From assembly GCA_036512155.1 (NCBI GenBank), contig DATCBD010000115.1, forward strand, positions 1-11,946: a stretch of DNA of 11,946 nt. The letters are read 5' to 3'. Each line of letters starts with the position of its first letter. The first letter of the stretch is position 1. Positions 1 through 6,310 of this stretch are shown piece by piece. The notes beneath the pieces are model-generated. The model was given only the letters and a program-made list of their open reading frames with translations. It was not told the origin of the DNA and made no database searches. A program made the translations under genes and the position numbers. The stretch is from Palsa-739 sp036512155 (GTDB taxonomy: Bacteria; Actinomycetota; Thermoleophilia; Gaiellales; Gaiellaceae).

Positions 1-2
1 CG

Positions 3-704
3 GCAGGCGTGCACGTGATCGTCGTCACGGGGCGGATGTTCCGCGCAGTGCTTCCGTACGTCGTCGAGGCCGGCATCGACGATCCGGTCATCTGTTACCA
101 GGGCGCCGTCGTCGCCGATCCGGTGACCGGCGAGTTCCTCCACCACATTCCCATCCCGCGCGCGACCGCACTCGAGGCGATCGATGCCGTCGTCGCCGCC
201 GGCTTCCATCTCAACTGCTACGTCGACGATCTCCTCTACGTCGCCGAGGTAACACCGGAGGCGCGGCGCTACGCCGACTTCCAGGGGCTCGAGATCCACG
301 CGGTCGGGCCGTTGCGCGACTGGCTCCACGACGACCCGACAAAGCTCGTCGCTGTCGGTGATCCGGCCGCGCTCGACGCGCTCGAGGCCGAGCTCGAGCT
401 GCGCTTCGCCGGCCGGCTCTTCATCTCCAAGTCGCTCCCGTACTTCCTCGAGTTCGCGCACCCGGACGTGAGCAAGGGCGCCGGGCTGCAGTTCGTGGCC
501 GACCTGCTCGGCTTCACGCCCGCGCAGACGGTCGCGTGCGGCGACGGCGAGAACGACCGCGAGCTGCTCGACTGGGCCGGCTTCAGCGTCGCGGTCGCGA
601 ATGCGCAGCCGGACATCCTCGCGCGCGCCGACCTCGTCGTCCCGCCCGTGCAGGAGGAGGGAGTCGCCGTCCTGCTCGAGGCCTACTTAGACTCACTCCG
701 GTGA
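3..704 (+). CDS. Cof-type HAD-IIB family phosphatase, 5' truncated by window edge
   Basis: This is a haloacid dehalogenase superfamily hydrolase of the Cof/IIB type, a family that usually dephosphorylates sugar phosphates or other small phosphometabolites in the cytoplasm. The reading frame is open to the left edge, and the DxDG nucleophile motif that should begin the protein is missing, so the gene starts outside the window. What is present: motif II in VVTGR near the left end, a long alpha/beta cap domain, motif III lysine in DVSKGAGL, and motif IV in ACGDGENDREL, followed by the usual VAVANAQPD segment. The stop codon overlaps the GTG start of serS by four bases (GTGA, 701-704), so the two genes are probably co-transcribed and translationally coupled. 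The substrate cannot be told from sequence. A GTG at 9 is only an in-frame internal codon, not the real start. Confidence 0.88.
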   Translation, partial: AGVHVIVVTGRMFRAVLPYVVEAGIDDPVICYQGAVVADPVTGEFLHHIPIPRATALEAIDAVVAAGFHLNCYVDDLLYVAEVTPEARRYADFQGLEIHAVGPLRDWLHDDPTKLVAVGDPAALDALEAELELRFAGRLFISKSLPYFLEFAHPDVSKGAGLQFVADLLGFTPAQTVACGDGENDRELLDWAGFSVAVANAQPDILARADLVVPPVQEEGVAVLLEAYLDSLR

Positions 705-1894
705 TCGATCTTCGCGCCGCCAGGAACGGCCCGGACGACTTCCGGCGCCGGCTCGCGCGCAAGGGTGCGGCGGAAGCCTTCGACCAGCTGCTCGCGGCCG
801 ACGAGCGCTGGCGGGAAATTGTGCCCCGCGTCGACGAGCTCCGCGCGCGCACGAAGCTGAAGGGCAAGCCGACGCCCGAGCAGCTCGAGGAGCTCCGCGG
901 CGTGAAGGACGAGCTGCAGCGCGCCGAGCAGGAACTTGCAGAAGCTGAAACGTTGCGCGACGAGCTCGCGCTCCGGGTCCCGAACCCACCCGCCGACGAC
1001 GTTCCCGATGGCTCGACGGAAGACGACGTGCGCGAGGAGCGCCGCGTCGGCGAGCCGCCGAAGCTCACGGATCCGAAGGAGCATCTCGAGATCGGTCGCT
1101 TCGACATGGAGCGCGCGGCTCGCATGTCTGGTGCGCGGTTCGGCTACTGGATCGGTGACACCGGCCGGCTCGCGCTCGCGCTCTACCGATACGCCCTCGA
1201 CCGACTGGCGGCGAAGGGATTCGTCACCGTCCTGCCGCCAGTGCTCGTGCGCGAGGAGGCACTGATCGGTACCGGCGCGTTCCCGTCCGACGAGGCGAAC
1301 GTCTACGAGATCGAGGCGGACGAGCTCTACCTCGCCGGTACGGCAGAGATTCCGCTGGCGAGCCTGCATGCCGGCGAGATCGTCGAAGGCCTGCCGCTGC
1401 GGTACGTCGCATTCTCACCGTGCTTCCGCCGGGAAGCGGGCGCGGCCGGCCGCGACACCCGCGGCATGATCCGCGTGCATCAGTTCAACAAGGTCGAGCA
1501 GTTCTCGATCACGCAACCCGAGTCGTCGTGGGAGGAGCACGAGCTGCTGCTCGGCAACACGGAGGAGCTCGTCCGCGACCTTGGACTGCCGTACCGCGTC
1601 GTCGTGCTCCCTGCCGGTGACATGTCGTCTGCGTCGGCCAAGACGTACGACGTTGAGATCTGGTTCCCGAGCCAGGACCGCTACCGCGAGACGGCCTCGA
1701 TCTCGAACACGACGGACTTCCAGTCGCGCCGCCTCGGGATCCGCCATCGGACGGGGAAGAACCTCGAGCCGGTGCACATGCTGAACGGAACGGCAGTCGT
1801 TGACCGGATGGCGCTCGCGCTCCTCGAGAACTTCCAGGGCGACGTGCCCGACGTGCTGCGCGAGTACGGCGCGCCGGAACACGTCCGCAAGTGA
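701..1894 (+). CDS. serS: Seryl-tRNA synthetase
   Basis: Cytoplasmic class II aminoacyl-tRNA synthetase that charges tRNA-Ser with serine using ATP. The start is the GTG at 701, giving MIDLRAARNGPDDFRRRLAR, a typical SerRS N-terminus; an upstream in-frame extension would run over the preceding gene. Residues about 25-105 form the antiparallel helical arm that grips the long variable arm of tRNA-Ser. The catalytic core shows TAEIPL, class II motif 2 in FRREAGAAGRDTRG (about residues 242-255) and motif 3 around NGTAVVDRMALALLENF (from about 361). At 397 residues it is shorter than the usual 420-430; the shortening seems spread over the arm and core loops, and motif 3 is about one residue shorter than the common NGTALAVGR form. 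It is coupled to the upstream HAD gene by a GTGA overlap. Four tRNA-Ser genes lie downstream on the same strand. Confidence 0.96.
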   Translation: MIDLRAARNGPDDFRRRLARKGAAEAFDQLLAADERWREIVPRVDELRARTKLKGKPTPEQLEELRGVKDELQRAEQELAEAETLRDELALRVPNPPADDVPDGSTEDDVREERRVGEPPKLTDPKEHLEIGRFDMERAARMSGARFGYWIGDTGRLALALYRYALDRLAAKGFVTVLPPVLVREEALIGTGAFPSDEANVYEIEADELYLAGTAEIPLASLHAGEIVEGLPLRYVAFSPCFRREAGAAGRDTRGMIRVHQFNKVEQFSITQPESSWEEHELLLGNTEELVRDLGLPYRVVVLPAGDMSSASAKTYDVEIWFPSQDRYRETASISNTTDFQSRRLGIRHRTGKNLEPVHMLNGTAVVDRMALALLENFQGDVPDVLREYGAPEHVRK

Positions 1895-1972
1895 CGTCTT
1901 GCGCAACCGCGAGAGGCACGCGATCCTCGTTGAATGGACGACCAACTGATCTCGCGCGGCGAGGTCGAGGCC

Positions 1973-1978
1973 TACTAT
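1973..1978 (+). promoter_or_regulatory. Candidate -10 box (TACTAT) for small leaderless ORF
   Basis: TACTAT matches the TANNNT -10 pattern seen before most other transcription-unit starts here. It lies 5 nt before the GTG at 1984 and downstream of the serS stop. No convincing -35 hexamer is visible. It could drive the two small ORFs and perhaps tRNA-Ser(UGA). Confidence 0.35.
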
Positions 1979-1983
1979 TCAAT

Positions 1984-2076
1984 GTGGCCGACATCGCTGC
2001 CGCGGTTGACCGAATCGAGATTCTTCTACGGGAGGATGAAGACGATGGCGAAGAAGGAGACGAAGGAAGAGCGTGA
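1984..2076 (+). CDS. Candidate 30-residue acidic small protein
   Basis: No known family is recognised. The frame opens with GTG at 1984, five bases after a TACTAT -10-like box, and encodes MADIAAAVDRIEILLREDED and then a run dominated by Asp, Glu and Gly to the TGA at 2074-2076. The first half reads as a short amphipathic helix (DIAAAVDRIEILLRE), the second as an acidic tail. The same frame is open upstream to 1891 with no better start. It overlaps the next small ORF by 32 bases in another frame; the purine-rich overlap makes both frames look charged, so composition alone does not prove coding. The support is the promoter-to-start spacing and the helix-like first half. It could equally be part of a leader for the following ORF. 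Confidence 0.38.
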   Translation: MADIAAAVDRIEILLREDEDDGEEGDEGRA

Positions 2077-2194
2077 AGCCCGCCATGAGCGGATGCGCAC
2101 CGCCCCCGCTCGCCAGCGCGCGCTCGCCGATGAGTTCCACCGCCAGAAGGCCGCTCGCGATCAGGCTCGCCGGGAGTCAGACTCACAGTCCTGA
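2045..2194 (+). CDS. Candidate 49-residue highly charged small protein
   Basis: No family is recognised. Starting at ATG 2045 the product is MAKKETKEEREARHERMRTA followed by a second Arg/Lys/Gln-rich stretch ending RRESDSQS. It is predicted to be almost entirely helical and hydrophilic, with no membrane segment or signal peptide. A GGAGG at 2031-2035 lies 9 nt before this ATG and directly abuts an alternative in-frame ATG at 2036, so 2045 is preferred. The frame is open back to 1934, which would give 86 residues, but the extra part has unconvincing composition and no ribosome binding site. The stop is only four bases before tRNA-Ser(UGA), so the two may share a transcript. A role in nucleic-acid or ribosome binding would be a guess from charge alone. 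Confidence 0.42.
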   Translation: MAKKETKEEREARHERMRTAPARQRALADEFHRQKAARDQARRESDSQS

Positions 2195-2198
2195 ACAC

Positions 2199-2284
2199 GG
2201 CGGGGTGCCGGAGCGGTCGAACGGGACGGTCTTGAAAATCGTTAGCCCCACAAGGGCTCGTGGGTTCGAATCCCACCCCCGCCG
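2199..2284 (+). tRNA. tRNA-Ser(UGA)
   Basis: A class II tRNA folds here: acceptor GGCGGGG pairs with CCCCGCC, the anticodon stem ACGGT/ATCGT closes the loop CTTGAAA with anticodon TGA, there is a long variable arm, and the T arm is GTGGG-TTCGAAT-CCCAC. The discriminator base is G, as expected for serine, and CCA is not encoded. It reads UCA and, by wobble, other UCN codons. Confidence 0.97.
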
Positions 2285-2313
2285 CTGAATCACGGGACGG
2301 AGCCGACCGTCCA

Positions 2314-2319
2314 TATGAT
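2314..2319 (+). promoter_or_regulatory. -10 box (TATGAT) for a leaderless flavin reductase transcript
   Basis: TATGAT is a near-perfect -10 hexamer lying exactly 7 nt before the ATG at 2327, which places transcription start at or beside the start codon. This decides for ATG 2327 over the ATG at 2315, which sits inside the -10 box itself. No -35 element is evident. Confidence 0.6.
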
Positions 2320-2326
2320 CGGGCGC

Positions 2327-2797
2327 ATGGCCGCCCCGGAAGAGCTGCGCGGACTCATGCGGCACTGGCCGCACGGCGTCTCGGTGCTCACCGTCGACTA
2401 CGAGGGCGACCGCATGGGCGTGACCGTGTCCTCACTCGTCTCGCTCTCGCTCGACCCGCCGCTCGTCGGCGTCTCCATCGGGAAGGAGGCGTCCTGCTAC
2501 GAGCTCCTGCGCCGCGCGGGCACATGGGCCGTCAGCCTCCTCGGCGGCGAGCAGCGCGAGCTCGCGCAGCGCTTCGCCTCCGGCCGGCCGCCGATCGTGC
2601 ACTGGGACGGCGTCGCCGTCCACGAGGGGCAGCTCGCGCCGCTCATCGACGGCGCCGTCGGCTGGATCGAGGCGCGCACGCGCGCGGAGCACGACGCCGG
2701 CGACCACACGTTCTTCATCGGCGACGTCGTCGCCATCGAGCACGGCCCGGCGAAGAGCGCACTCATGTACCGGGAGAGCACGTACCACCGCTTGTGA
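2327..2797 (+). CDS. Flavin reductase-like, FMN-binding split-barrel protein
   Basis: A 156-residue protein of the flavin reductase-like (FMN-binding split barrel) family. Members bind FMN or FAD and often supply reduced flavin to a partner monooxygenase, or act as small NAD(P)H:flavin oxidoreductases. Family features are the opening WPHGVSVLTV, then MGVTVSSLVSLSLDPPLVGV, which forms the flavin-binding strand-loop, and the SCYELLRRAGTWAVSLLG segment; the C-terminal part carries the conserved DHTFFIGDVVAIE block. The start is ATG 2327 because of the TATGAT box 7 nt upstream; ATG 2315 would add four residues. It is followed by a HAD hydrolase with a four-base GTGA overlap, so they form a two-gene operon. 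No oxygenase partner is present in the window, so its electron acceptor is unknown. Confidence 0.88.
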   Translation: MAAPEELRGLMRHWPHGVSVLTVDYEGDRMGVTVSSLVSLSLDPPLVGVSIGKEASCYELLRRAGTWAVSLLGGEQRELAQRFASGRPPIVHWDGVAVHEGQLAPLIDGAVGWIEARTRAEHDAGDHTFFIGDVVAIEHGPAKSALMYRESTYHRL

Positions 2798-3435
2798 CCG
2801 ACGCCGTCGTCTTCGACATGGACGGCGTGCTGATCCAGTCGGAGGAAGTCTGGGATGAGGTGCGTGAGGCGTACGTCCGCGAGCGTAGCGGACGTTACGA
2901 CGCAGAGATCCAGCGCGCGATGATGGGCATGAGCTCGCCCGAGTGGTCGCGCTTCCTGCACGAGCACGCCGGCGTTCCGGACGAGCCGGACGCGATCAAC
3001 GCCGAGGTTGTGCGGCGGATGCTGGCCGCCTACCGCGACCATCTTCCCCTCATCCCCGGCGCGGTCGACGCCGTGCAACGGCTCGCCGCGCGCTTCCCGC
3101 TCGGCCTCGCGTCGTCGTCGAACCGCGAGCTGATCGACACCGTGCTCGACGTCGCCGACCTCGCCTCTCTTTTCGCCGCCACGGTCTCCTCCGAGGAGGT
3201 CGCGCACGGCAAGCCGGCGCCGGACGTCTACCTCGAGGCCGCCCGCCGGCTGGACGTCGCGCCCGAGCGCTGCACCGCGGTCGAGGACTCGCACGGCGGC
3301 ATCCGCTCGGCGAAGAGCGCCAGTATGCGCGTCGTCGCCATTCCGAACCCGAGCTATCCGCCGGGCGAAAAGGCGCTCGCGCTCGCCGACGTCACCATCG
3401 GCTCGCTCGACGAGCTTACGGTCGACGTCGTATGA
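2794..3435 (+). CDS. HAD-IA hydrolase, beta-phosphoglucomutase-like
   Basis: A 213-residue HAD superfamily subfamily IA enzyme, similar in layout to beta-phosphoglucomutase and phosphoglycolate or sugar phosphatases. It starts at GTG 2794, overlapping the previous stop by four bases, which puts VFDMDGVLIQSEE at the N-terminus with nucleophile Asp8 and acid/base Asp10. A helical cap follows (about residues 15-85). Motif II is the serine run in GLASSSNRELI, the motif III lysine is in AHGKPAPDVY, and motif IV is AVEDSHGGIRSAKSA near residue 165. The serine-rich motif II and VEDSHGGI are typical of the beta-PGM branch, but substrate cannot be assigned. The last 20 bases overlap the 3' end of the O-methyltransferase gene on the other strand. 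Confidence 0.9.
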   Translation: MTDAVVFDMDGVLIQSEEVWDEVREAYVRERSGRYDAEIQRAMMGMSSPEWSRFLHEHAGVPDEPDAINAEVVRRMLAAYRDHLPLIPGAVDAVQRLAARFPLGLASSSNRELIDTVLDVADLASLFAATVSSEEVAHGKPAPDVYLEAARRLDVAPERCTAVEDSHGGIRSAKSASMRVVAIPNPSYPPGEKALALADVTIGSLDELTVDVV

Positions 3436-4030
3436 GCGTGACGCCGTCGCGGATCGGCACGAGGACGCACTCGACGCGATCGTCGGCCATGACGTGCTCG
3501 TTGAAGGTCGCGATCCCCTCGTTGCCGGCGAGGGCGGAGAGCGTGTTGTCGGCGAGGATGACGCCGTCGTCCGCGAGCTTCGGCAGCACGGTTTCGTAGT
3601 AGTCGACGTAGTCCGGCTTCCACGCGTCGATGAAGACGAGGTCGAACGGGCCGTCGAGGGTTTCGAGCGTCTCGAACGCGTTGCCGACGCGGTAGTCGAT
3701 GTGATCGGCGACGCCCTCCTCCTCCGCGTAGCGGCGCGCGATCGCCGTCGTGTCGGCGTTGACGTCGCAGGCGACGATCTTCCCGCCGGGCGGGAGCGCC
3801 TTCGCCATCTCGATCGACGACCAGCCGGTGAAGACCCCGAGCTCGAGCACGAGCTGCGGCCGCTTCAGCGCGACGAGAAACCGGAGGAACGCGCCCTCGA
3901 GCGCGCCGACCGACATCTGCGGCGCGTCCGTCTCCGCCTCGGTCTCCTCGCCGAGCCGCCGCAGCACGTCGGTCGCAGGCGTCGAGTGCGCCGCCGCGTA
4001 CTCGTCCGCTTCCTCGAAGGAAAAGCTCAT
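3416..4030 (-). CDS. SAM-dependent O-methyltransferase (catechol/caffeoyl-CoA type)
   Basis: A 204-residue class I methyltransferase of O-methyltransferase family 3, which transfers the methyl group of S-adenosylmethionine to a hydroxyl of a small phenolic or similar acceptor, usually with a divalent metal. The SAM-binding motif is VLELGVFTGWSSIEMA (residues 61-76) and the acidic end of the next strand is VACDVN (86-91). The metal-site acids are in LVFIDAWKPD (Asp135) and ILADNTL (Asp161, Asn162). The start ATG at 4030 overlaps the fabF stop as ATGA, and a strong GGAGG (complement of 4036-4040) lies 5 nt upstream inside fabF. It is therefore the coupled second gene of a fabF operon. The acceptor is unknown. 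Its TAA stop lies inside the 3' end of the convergent HAD gene. Confidence 0.9.
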   Translation of the reverse strand: MSFSFEEADEYAAAHSTPATDVLRRLGEETEAETDAPQMSVGALEGAFLRFLVALKRPQLVLELGVFTGWSSIEMAKALPPGGKIVACDVNADTTAIARRYAEEEGVADHIDYRVGNAFETLETLDGPFDLVFIDAWKPDYVDYYETVLPKLADDGVILADNTLSALAGNEGIATFNEHVMADDRVECVLVPIRDGVTLIRRRP

Positions 4031-5259
4031 TCCACCCTCCCCACGAGGACGCAGCCGTTGTGTCCGCCCAGCCCCATGGCGTTGGACAATGCCACGTCCA
4101 CGCGCGCCTTGCGCGCGACGTTCGGCACGTAGTCGAGGTCGCACTCCGGATCGGGATGCTCGTAGTTCGCGGTCGGCGGGAGCACACCCTCGTGCACGGC
4201 GAGAACGCACATCATCGCCTCGATCGCGCCGGCGGCACCGAAGCAGTGACCCGTGACCGACTTCGTCGAGGAGACCGCCAGCTCGTACGCGTGATCGCCG
4301 AAGACCTCCTTGATCGCCTTCGTCTCGGCGAGGTCTCCGAGCGGCGTCGACGTCCCGTGCGCGTTGATGTACCCGACGCGCGACGGTTCGACGCCGCTGC
4401 GCTCGAGCGCGCTGCGCATCATCTCCGCCACGCCGACCGATTCGGGATCGGGCTGCGCCATGTGGTGTGCGTCGTTCGACGCGCCGTATCCGAGGATCTC
4501 CGCGTAGACGGTCGCGCCGCGCGCTCGTGCGGCCTCGAGCTCCTCGAGCACGAGCACGCCGGCGCCCTCCCCCATGACGAAGCCGGCGCGGGTCGCGTCG
4601 AACGGGCGCGACGCACGCGGCGGATGCTCTTCCTCGGCGACGAGCCCGCGCATGGCGCAGAAGCCGGCGAGGATCAGCGGGTGGATGCACGCCTCCGTGC
4701 CGCCGGCGAGCACGGCGTCGGCAGCACCGCGGCGAATCATCTCTGCGGCCTCGCCCACCGCGTGCGAACCGGTCGCACACGCGGACACGGGCGCGTAGTT
4801 CGGCCCGCGATACCCGAGCGAGATGGCGAGCTGGCCGCTGGCCGCGTCGACGAGCACGCTGGGGATGAACGTCGGCTGCACGCGGTCGGCCCCACGCTCA
4901 CGCAGCACGTCGGCCTGTTCCACGATCCCGATGAGCCCGCCGATGGCGGAGCCGAAGAGGATGCCGACCCGTCCCGCGTCGTACGCGTCGTCCAGCGCCG
5001 CGTCGGCAACGGCTTCGCGCGCGGCGCCGAGCGCGAGCAGGACGTTGCGCTCGAGCTTGCGCACCTCCTTCGGCGAGGCGACGGACGTCGTGTCGAAATC
5101 CTTCACCTCGGCAGCGATCCGCACCGGGAAGCCGCTCGGGTCGAAGGCGCGGATGAAGTCGACGCCGCTCTCGCCGGCGACGGCCGCGCGCCACGTCGAC
5201 GGCACGTCGTTGCCGATCGGCGTCACCGCGCCGAGCCCTGTAACCACGACCCTCCGCAT
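4027..5259 (-). CDS. fabF: 3-oxoacyl-[acyl-carrier-protein] synthase II
   Basis: A full-length 410-residue condensing enzyme that elongates acyl-ACP with malonyl-ACP in type II fatty acid synthesis, in the cytoplasm. The N-terminus RRVVVTGLGAVTPIGND is typical. The Cys-His-His catalytic triad is visible: Cys161 in VSACATGSH, His301 in NAHGTSTPLGD and His338 in SVTGHCFGAAGA, close to the E. coli numbering of 163/303/340. The C-terminal SNAMGLGGHNGCVL is also conserved. The start is ATG 5259, with a TAAGCT -10 box 6 nt upstream, indicating a leaderless transcript. It diverges from the ligase gene with 34 bp between starts. No acp, fabD or fabH gene lies next to it; the partner gene is an O-methyltransferase instead, so a role in a dedicated lipid or polyketide-like path is possible but unproven. 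Confidence 0.95.
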   Translation of the reverse strand: MRRVVVTGLGAVTPIGNDVPSTWRAAVAGESGVDFIRAFDPSGFPVRIAAEVKDFDTTSVASPKEVRKLERNVLLALGAAREAVADAALDDAYDAGRVGILFGSAIGGLIGIVEQADVLRERGADRVQPTFIPSVLVDAASGQLAISLGYRGPNYAPVSACATGSHAVGEAAEMIRRGAADAVLAGGTEACIHPLILAGFCAMRGLVAEEEHPPRASRPFDATRAGFVMGEGAGVLVLEELEAARARGATVYAEILGYGASNDAHHMAQPDPESVGVAEMMRSALERSGVEPSRVGYINAHGTSTPLGDLAETKAIKEVFGDHAYELAVSSTKSVTGHCFGAAGAIEAMMCVLAVHEGVLPPTANYEHPDPECDLDYVPNVARKARVDVALSNAMGLGGHNGCVLVGRVE

Positions 5260-5265
5260 CTTCCG

Positions 5266-5271
5266 AGCTTA
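5266..5271 (-). promoter_or_regulatory. -10 box (TAAGCT) for fabF
   Basis: Read on the minus strand this is TAAGCT, 6 nt before the fabF ATG at 5259. It fits the leaderless TANNNT pattern of this window and lies 9 nt from the ligase -10 box on the opposite strand. Confidence 0.5.
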
Positions 5272-5280
5272 GACGTGGAC

Positions 5281-5286
5281 TACGCT
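5281..5286 (+). promoter_or_regulatory. -10 box (TACGCT) for the DNA ligase gene
   Basis: TACGCT lies exactly 7 nt before the ATG at 5294, predicting a leaderless mRNA. Sequence at the -35 distance is in the first codons of fabF and shows no recognisable hexamer. Confidence 0.5.
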
Positions 5287-5293
5287 CGCGAGG

Positions 5294-6310
5294 ATGCAGA
5301 GCGAGCCCGGCCCGAACGTCCCCTTCCCTCCGATGGAGGCCGAGCTCGTCTCCGAGCTGCCCGAGCGCGGCGGCTGGCGGTACGAGCCGAAGTGGGACGG
5401 ATTCCGCGGCGTGCTCGAGAACGACGGCGGCGAGCTCGCGCTCTGGTCGCGCAACGGCCGGCCGCTCCTGCGCTATTTCCCGGAGCTGCGGCCGCTCGGC
5501 GAGCTGTTGCCGCCGCACTCGGCGCTCGACGGCGAGATCGTCATCTCGCGCAACGGTGCGCTCGACTTCGACGCCATGCAGATGCGCCTGCATCCAGCGG
5601 AAAGCCGCGTCCGCAAGCTCTCGGCGGAGATCCCGGCGACGTTCGTCGCGTTCGATCTCCTGCTCTGGAACAAGAAGAAGATTCACGCGAAGCCGATCGA
5701 GGATCGCCGTGCCGAGCTGGAGAAGGTCGCAGGCGGCATCTCGCTCTCGCCCGTGTCCGACGACGTCGCGCAGGGCCGCGACTGGCTGCAGACGCTGCAG
5801 GCGGCCGGCTTCGACGGCGTCGTCGCGAAGAAGCTCGGCCTGGCATATCTCCCCGGCTCGCGCGACGGCGTCGTCAAGGTGAAACCGCACAAGACGGCGG
5901 ACTGCGTCGTCGTCGGCCTGCGCTGGAAGGCGGGAGGGCGCGACACGATCGCGACGCTGCTGCTCGGCCTCTATCGCGACGATGGGCACCTCGACTACGT
6001 CGGCTCGTGCGCGGTCGGCGCGAAGAACCAGGCCGAGATCGCCGCCAAGGTGCTGCCACTCCTTGACGAGAAGAGCGAGCGCCGCTTCTCGGAGCCGAAC
6101 CGCTGGGGGACGAACGGGCTCGAGGAAGCGGCACTGAAGCCGAAGCTCGTCGTCGAGGTGCGCTACGACAAGTTGGAGAAGAGCCGCTTCCGTCACGGCA
6201 TGAAGCTGATCCGCTTCCGCCCGGACAAGGATCCGGAGCAGTGCACCTGGCGCGAGGTGCGGCCTGCGCGGCGGCCGGACGACCTCGCCGTCGAAGATCT
6301 TCTCGCTTAA
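5294..6310 (+). CDS. ATP-dependent DNA ligase, LigC/LigD ligase-domain type
   Basis: A 338-residue ATP-dependent DNA ligase made only of the adenylation and OB-fold domains, matching stand-alone LigC of mycobacteria or the ligase domain of LigD. It seals nicks after end joining or gap repair. The nucleophile is Lys33 in EPKWDGFR (motif I). Other nucleotidyltransferase motifs are LDGEIV (78-83), TFVAFDLLLW (motif III), DGVVAKK (174-180, motif IV) and VVKVKP (motif V, Lys195 and Lys197). The OB domain runs from about 205 and ends in FRPDKDPEQCTW, a LigC/LigD-like tail. The start is ATG 5294 with a TACGCT box 7 nt upstream. It converges with the primase-polymerase gene, and the two stop codons share the palindrome TTAA. 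No Ku gene is in the window, so the pathway (end joining or base-excision gap filling) is open. Confidence 0.9.
   Translation: MQSEPGPNVPFPPMEAELVSELPERGGWRYEPKWDGFRGVLENDGGELALWSRNGRPLLRYFPELRPLGELLPPHSALDGEIVISRNGALDFDAMQMRLHPAESRVRKLSAEIPATFVAFDLLLWNKKKIHAKPIEDRRAELEKVAGGISLSPVSDDVAQGRDWLQTLQAAGFDGVVAKKLGLAYLPGSRDGVVKVKPHKTADCVVVGLRWKAGGRDTIATLLLGLYRDDGHLDYVGSCAVGAKNQAEIAAKVLPLLDEKSERRFSEPNRWGTNGLEEAALKPKLVVEVRYDKLEKSRFRHGMKLIRFRPDKDPEQCTWREVRPARRPDDLAVEDLLA

Noticed and set aside
1509..2276. Minus-strand 255-residue ORF starting MGFEPTSPCGAN
   Set aside because: It begins in the antisense of tRNA-Ser(UGA) and runs antisense through serS; low-complexity Arg/Ser/Pro composition.
4060..6066. 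Plus-strand 668-residue open frame
   Set aside because: It is opposite fabF and then out of frame with the ligase; arginine/alanine-rich composition typical of GC-rich shadow frames.
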